Notes under the pieces: model-generated
The model's input: only the letters and a program-made list of their open reading frames with translations
Told to the model about the DNA's origin: nothing
Databases searched by the model: none
NCBI GenBank assembly: GCA_024508855.1
Contig: JANINJ010000074.1
Location: 117,007 to 181,006 of the forward strand
Reading direction: 5' to 3'
Origin: Xanthobacteraceae bacterium
GTDB taxonomy: Bacteria > Pseudomonadota > Alphaproteobacteria > Rhizobiales > Xanthobacteraceae
DNA: 64,000 bases
Part shown: in pieces, positions 60,409 to 64,000 of the stretch
Numbering within the stretch: position 1 is the first letter of the stretch
Layout: each line of letters opens with the position of its first letter
Translations under genes and position numbers: made by a program

Positions 60409-61830
60409 ATGGCTGACACTTCCTTCGACATCATCATCATCGGCTCCGGTCCCGGCGGCTATGTCACGGCGATCCGCGCGGCGCAGCTCGGGTTCAAGGT
60501 TGCCATCGTCGAGAAGTCGTATCTCGGCGGCATCTGCCTGAACTGGGGCTGCATTCCGACCAAGGCGCTGCTGCGCTCGGCGGAAATCTATCACTACATG
60601 CAGCACGCCAAGGATTACGGCCTCTCCGCCGAGAATGTGAGCTACGATCCGAAGGCGGTGGTGCAGCGTTCGCGCGGCGTCTCGAAGCGGCTCAATGACG
60701 GCGTCGGCTTCCTGATGAAGAAGAACAAGGTCACGGTAATCTGGGGCGAGGCGACCATCGACGCGCCCGGCAAGATCACGGTGAAGAAGTCGCCCGTCGA
60801 AGCGCCGAAGGGCACCCAGGGCGAGGGCAGCTATCAGGCCAAGCATATCATCGTCGCCACCGGCGCGCGGCCGCGCGCGCTGCCGGGGCTGGAGCCGGAC
60901 AAGAAACTGGTCTGGACCTATTTCGAAGCGATGGTGCCGGACAAGATGCCGAAGTCGCTGCTGGTGGTCGGCTCCGGTGCCATCGGCATCGAGTTCGCGT
61001 CGTTCTTCCACACCATGGGTGCCGACGTCACCGTCGTCGAAGTGCTGCCGCAGATTTTGCCGGTCGAGGATGCCGAGATCGCCGGGCTTGCCCGCAAGCG
61101 GTTCGAGAAGCAGGGCATCAAGATCATGACCTCGACCAAGGTCACCAAGGTCGACAAGAAGGCCGACAGCGTTGTCGCCACCATCGATGACGGCAAAGGC
61201 AAGCCGGTGACGGCGGAGTTTGACCGCGTGATTTCGGCAGTCGGCGTGGTCGGTAACATCGAGGGGCTCGGGCTAGAGAAGCTCGGGGTGAAGACGGACC
61301 GCGGCTGCATCGTCATCGACGGCTATTGCAAGACCAACGTGCCGGGCATCTACGCCATCGGCGACGTCGCCGGTCCGCCGATGCTGGCGCACAAGGCCGA
61401 GCATGAAGGCGTGATCTGCGTCGAGGCGATCAAGGGTCTGCATCCGCATGCCATGGACAAGCTGATGATCCCGGGCTGCACCTATTGCAATCCGCAGGTC
61501 GCGTCTGTCGGCCTCACCGAAGCGAAGGCGAAAGAAGGCGGCCGCGAAATCCGGGTCGGCCGCTTCCCGTTCGTCGGCAACGGCAAGGCCATCGCGCTCG
61601 GCGAGGATCAGGGTCTCGTCAAGGTGATCTTCGACAAGAAGACCGGGCAGTTGCTTGGCGCGCACATGATCGGCGCGGAAGTCACCGAACTGATTCAGGG
61701 CTACGTGGTGGCGATGAATCTCGAGACCACCGAGCAGGAACTGATGCACACCGTCTTCCCGCATCCGACGCTGTCGGAGATGATGAAGGAAGCGGTGCTC
61801 GATGCCTACGGCCAGGTGCTGAACATCTAG
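60409..61830 (+). CDS. lpd: Dihydrolipoamide dehydrogenase (E3)
   Basis: A 473-residue FAD enzyme that reoxidises lipoamide. FAD site IIGSGPGGYVTAIRAAQLG at 10-28, redox disulfide Cys43/Cys48 in GGICLNWGC, NAD site VVGSGAIGIEFASFF near 185, and the His-Pro-Thr-Leu-Ser-Glu C-terminal motif (FPHPTLSEMMKEA) are intact. No lipoyl extension is present. The 66-base gap after pdhC holds a small hairpin (CTTCCCTC/GAGGGAAG). Confidence 0.96.
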   Translation: MADTSFDIIIIGSGPGGYVTAIRAAQLGFKVAIVEKSYLGGICLNWGCIPTKALLRSAEIYHYMQHAKDYGLSAENVSYDPKAVVQRSRGVSKRLNDGVGFLMKKNKVTVIWGEATIDAPGKITVKKSPVEAPKGTQGEGSYQAKHIIVATGARPRALPGLEPDKKLVWTYFEAMVPDKMPKSLLVVGSGAIGIEFASFFHTMGADVTVVEVLPQILPVEDAEIAGLARKRFEKQGIKIMTSTKVTKVDKKADSVVATIDDGKGKPVTAEFDRVISAVGVVGNIEGLGLEKLGVKTDRGCIVIDGYCKTNVPGIYAIGDVAGPPMLAHKAEHEGVICVEAIKGLHPHAMDKLMIPGCTYCNPQVASVGLTEAKAKEGGREIRVGRFPFVGNGKAIALGEDQGLVKVIFDKKTGQLLGAHMIGAEVTELIQGYVVAMNLETTEQELMHTVFPHPTLSEMMKEAVLDAYGQVLNI

Positions 61831-61833
61831 CAG

Positions 61834-61860
61834 GATCGGGCGCGCCCGGTGTGCCCGATC
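61834..61860 (+). terminator. Candidate terminator after lpd
   Basis: An 8-bp stem GATCGGGC/GCCCGATC (61834-61841 with 61853-61860), 4 bases after the lpd stop. No T tract follows, so it may be only a 3'-protecting hairpin. Confidence 0.45.
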
Positions 61861-62053
61861 AGTAGACATGCGATCCGCGATTCCGATCCCGGTTGACGCC
61901 GGCGTGTGCGTCCGAGTCATCCGCCGACTGCAATCCGGTGTAGTTCCGCAACGCAATTGCACCGAACACGCCTGTTGCAGCCATTTGCCGGCTTGAAGCC
62001 GTTGACTGCATACGCCGAAAAACTTGACCGTATGCCCCGGCCTGTCGCGCCAT
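61859..62053 (-). CDS. Possible small protein of unknown function (64 residues)
   Basis: A weak candidate in the 591-base gap between lpd and the XapX genes. ATG at 62053 is preceded on the minus strand by AGGAAAG about 12 bases upstream. The product ends DRNRGSHVY and has no recognisable domain, signal peptide or helix. Codon third positions are less GC-rich than in neighbouring genes. It may be spurious. Confidence 0.25.
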   Translation of the reverse strand: MARQAGAYGQVFRRMQSTASSRQMAATGVFGAIALRNYTGLQSADDSDAHAGVNRDRNRGSHVY

Positions 62054-62421
62054 TATCGCCGTGCTTTCCTGCAGATAATTGAAATCGCGCGTTTATTTTC
62101 ATGCTGCGCAGCGAAGGCCGTCGCGCGCGGAGATGACTGCGCGCGCAGACGTACGTTGCGGTCGGCGAAACCGCGGCTAAGCTCATCCTTACAAAAAAAC
62201 GTTGGAGGAAAGCATGACCCAGACAAACGCGATTGATTCCGCATAGCGCGATCGCGCGCCGCTATTCACTGCCGGCTCAGCTCTGATTGCTGCCGGGCGG
62301 CGCAGCCGGACCATTCAAATCCTTGATGACGATTCAACCGAGGGGATTCCCGCGGCAGGGAGACGTTTGTCCGGCGCACGTGAAGACTCGCACTCGCTCA
62401 CGTCAAAAGGAGGAACACCCA
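62054..62421. other. Intergenic leader region upstream of the XapX-amidase cassette
   Basis: No full gene seen. It contains a GCGCGC inverted repeat near 62120-62150 and a 10-codon frame at 62214-62246 with an excellent ribosome site (reported separately). Promoters for the XapX genes are expected here, but I could not assign one. Confidence 0.45.
62214..62246 (+). CDS. 10-codon mini-frame with strong ribosome site (possible leader peptide)
   Basis: ATG at 62214 follows GGAGGAAAG at ideal spacing and encodes MTQTNAIDSA before TAG. It lies 176 bases before the first XapX gene. It could be a leader peptide controlling the downstream operon, or the truncated 5' end of a lost gene. No amino-acid run suggests classical attenuation. 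Confidence 0.35.
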   Translation: MTQTNAIDSA

Positions 62422-62646
62422 ATGGAATACTTGTATGTCGGCCGTAACGAGCTTGTTGCACTTGTCGTCGGGCTCGTCACCGGATTCCTGTACTCGCTGC
62501 TGAACCTGCCGATCCCGGCGCCGAACGTTCTCGGCGGCATCCTCGCGATCATCTTCACCTTTGCCGGTTACGTGATCGTGAAGCTCGTTCGCAAGCAGAT
62601 CACGTTCGGCCGGCCGCAAGCGCAGCCGCTGCCGGTCAAAACCTGA
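62422..62646 (+). CDS. XapX-type (DUF1427) small membrane protein, copy 1
   Basis: A 74-residue protein with two predicted helices (about 10-28 and 38-56) around the conserved LNLPIPAPNVLGGILAI core, which is the XapX/DUF1427 signature. A basic tail (KLVRKQITFGRPQ) should face the cytoplasm. The AAAAGGAGG site at 62406-62414 sets the start. The family is named from a xanthosine-utilisation locus and has no proven function; a permease subunit or ion/substrate channel role is possible. Followed by a paralogue and an amidase. Confidence 0.78.
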   Translation: MEYLYVGRNELVALVVGLVTGFLYSLLNLPIPAPNVLGGILAIIFTFAGYVIVKLVRKQITFGRPQAQPLPVKT

Positions 62647-62670
62647 CAATCAAAACACAGGAGAGGAAAC

Positions 62671-62865
62671 ATGGTTCAGATCAGTCTCGGCCTTGTCGAA
62701 ATGCAGGCCGCCATCGTCGGTCTCATTACCGGCATTCTCTACACCGCAGTCAATGCGCCGATCCCCGCACCAAACGTGCTCGGCGGCATCTTCGCCATCG
62801 TCGGCACCTTCGTCGGTTACGTCGCCGTCGCCGCACTTCGTCATCAAGTGACGTTCGTATTCTGA
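62671..62865 (+). CDS. XapX-type (DUF1427) small membrane protein, copy 2
   Basis: A 64-residue paralogue of the previous gene: two helices around VNAPIPAPNVLGGIFAI and the same C-terminal pattern (ALRHQVTFVF). Ribosome site AGGAGAGG upstream. Spacing of 24 bases before and 19 bases after places both XapX genes and the amidase in one transcript. Two different small subunits suggest a hetero-oligomeric membrane complex, as in small multidrug-type pairs (inference). Confidence 0.78.
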   Translation: MVQISLGLVEMQAAIVGLITGILYTAVNAPIPAPNVLGGIFAIVGTFVGYVAVAALRHQVTFVF

Positions 62866-62884
62866 ACACAAGGAGAAATTTCCG

Positions 62885-63940
62885 ATGCTCAAGACCATGA
62901 CCAGGGACAAGACCAAGCCGCAGCTGCACGAACTGAAGGCGACGCTCGAAACCATTCAGTGGGGCGCGTTCGACGGCGCGGTTGATCCGGTTCTTCATGT
63001 GAACTCCGGCGATATCGTCAAGATCGAGTGCCTGGCCCACCACGCGGGCGATGCACCCGATCTCCTGATGGATGATGCGATCCGCGAGATCTACGACACG
63101 GTGCCGCCGGAAAGCCGCTCTCCCGGCGTCCACATCCTCACCGGTCCGATCTTTGTCGAAGGCGCCGAGCCGGGCGACACGCTGGAATGCCGCGTGCTCC
63201 ACATGGAGCCGCGCATCAAATACGGCGTCAACTTCATTGCGAGCTGGGGTCTTCTGCACGAGGAGTTCGGCAAGAAAGAGCACGTCATCGTTTACGAGGC
63301 GGATGTCGACTCGCAGCTTGCCCGCGCGGTGTTTCGTTATGAATACGATACGCCGGAGAAGCCGTATCCCGGTATGATCACGCCGGTGGACAATGCGAAG
63401 CGCAAGCCCGCGCTCGAGAATGTCGTCGTTCCGCTGCGTCTGCATTTCGGCACGGCCGGTGTATGCCCGGCGGCCGACGGCAAGATCAGCACCGTGCCCC
63501 CGGGCGTGCACGGCGGCAACGTCGACAATCGCGAGTTCATCGCCGGTACCAGCATGCATTACCCGGTGCTGCGTGAGGGCGCGTTGTTCTGGGCGGGCGA
63601 CACGCACTTTGCCGAAGGCGACGGCGAGGTGAACGGCACCGCCATCGAGGCGCATGTCAATGCCACCATCCAGCTCATCCTGCATAAGGGAAGTGCGGGC
63701 AAGAACCCGGTGCTCGAAACGCCGCGCGAATGGATCTGCCATGGCTTCAGCGAGGATCTCGACGAAGCCGTGCGCGAATGCGTTCTCGAAACTATCGGGC
63801 TGCTTCAGCGCAAGTGGGGAATCTCGCGCGAGGAAGCGTATTCGATTTGTAGCGTGGCCGGCGATCTGCGCGTCACGCAAGTGGTTGATGGCGTGAAGGG
63901 CGCCCACATGGCGGTGCGGCGTGATCTGCGTCGTCCGTAA
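62885..63940 (+). CDS. Acetamidase/formamidase
   Basis: A 351-residue enzyme of the FmdA/AmdA family, hydrolysing formamide or acetamide to ammonia and the acid. Family features: FDGAVDPVLHVNSGDIVKIECLAHHAG, GPIFVEGAEPGDTLECRVL, the metal-site PPGVHGGNVDNREF near 200-213 and LFWAGDTHFAEGDGEVNGTAIE near 235-255. The two XapX-type proteins upstream may carry its substrate or product. A strong terminator follows. Confidence 0.92.
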   Translation: MLKTMTRDKTKPQLHELKATLETIQWGAFDGAVDPVLHVNSGDIVKIECLAHHAGDAPDLLMDDAIREIYDTVPPESRSPGVHILTGPIFVEGAEPGDTLECRVLHMEPRIKYGVNFIASWGLLHEEFGKKEHVIVYEADVDSQLARAVFRYEYDTPEKPYPGMITPVDNAKRKPALENVVVPLRLHFGTAGVCPAADGKISTVPPGVHGGNVDNREFIAGTSMHYPVLREGALFWAGDTHFAEGDGEVNGTAIEAHVNATIQLILHKGSAGKNPVLETPREWICHGFSEDLDEAVRECVLETIGLLQRKWGISREEAYSICSVAGDLRVTQVVDGVKGAHMAVRRDLRRP

Positions 63941-63954
63941 ACCAGACAGGATAA

Positions 63955-63993
63955 CGGACAGAGGGAGGACTGGTGTTTCCTTCCCTCTGTCCG
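63955..63993 (+). terminator. Terminator after the amidase gene
   Basis: A perfect 12-bp stem CGGACAGAGGGA/TCCCTCTGTCCG (63955-63966 with 63982-63993) with a 15-base loop, 14 bases after the stop. Confidence 0.65.
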
Positions 63994-64000
63994 GATTCCG

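Overview
This 64 kb window is ordinary chromosomal backbone of a high-GC alphaproteobacterium. Gene order (dnaE / rpsB-tsf-pyrH-frr-uppS-cdsA-dxr-rseP-bamA-lpxD-fabZ-lpxA-lpxI-lpxB; trpDC-moaC-moeA-lexA-comEC; pyrG-kdsA-eno-ftsB-pdhABC-lpd), DUF3551 proteins, GAAC-N7-GAAC LexA boxes and a rhizobial-type palindromic repeat point to the Bradyrhizobium/Rhodopseudomonas/Nitrobacter group (Nitrobacteraceae). I cannot name the species. No tRNA, rRNA, CRISPR, IS or prophage genes were seen.

Layout. 1-2745: 3' end of proS, then lolC-lolD for lipoprotein release. 2775-3676: two tandem secreted DUF3551 proteins (minus strand), then a 32-codon membrane micro-protein gene behind a promoter carrying two inverted LexA boxes. 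3853-9945: dnaE and a large periplasmic caspase-fold protein that lacks both catalytic residues. 10179-24944: a same-strand run for translation (rpsB, tsf, pyrH, frr), isoprenoid and phospholipid precursors (uppS, cdsA, dxr), envelope proteolysis and assembly (rseP, bamA) and lipid A (lpxD, fabZ, lpxA, lpxI, lpxB), with many start/stop overlaps. 25122-27012: a Tat-type deaminase convergent with a cytosine-deaminase-like amidohydrolase.

27123-41937: gltA and gltX (minus), glnS and comEC (plus), then lexA, moeA, moaC, trpC, trpD and ppiD (minus) and tpiA (plus). lexA has its own LexA box. 42084-50126: secG, pyrG, a membrane-anchored ClpP-fold protein facing a secreted PAAR protein, a repeat element, a NIPSNAP protein, kdsA, two convergent MFS transporters and queF. 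50257-55895: eno, then an Old-Yellow-Enzyme reductase, an MDR oxidoreductase, a class III CoA-transferase and an FMN reductase. 55962-61830: ftsB and the full pyruvate dehydrogenase complex. 62422-63940: two tandem XapX-type membrane proteins and an acetamidase/formamidase.

The most interesting signal is the SOS-type promoter and micro-protein at 3520-3676. It has the architecture of SOS-induced single-helix peptides such as Caulobacter SidA or E. coli TisB, and the LexA box in front of lexA in this same window confirms the operator type. Next are the double-substituted pseudo-caspase, the signal-peptide PAAR protein and the XapX-XapX-amidase cassette.
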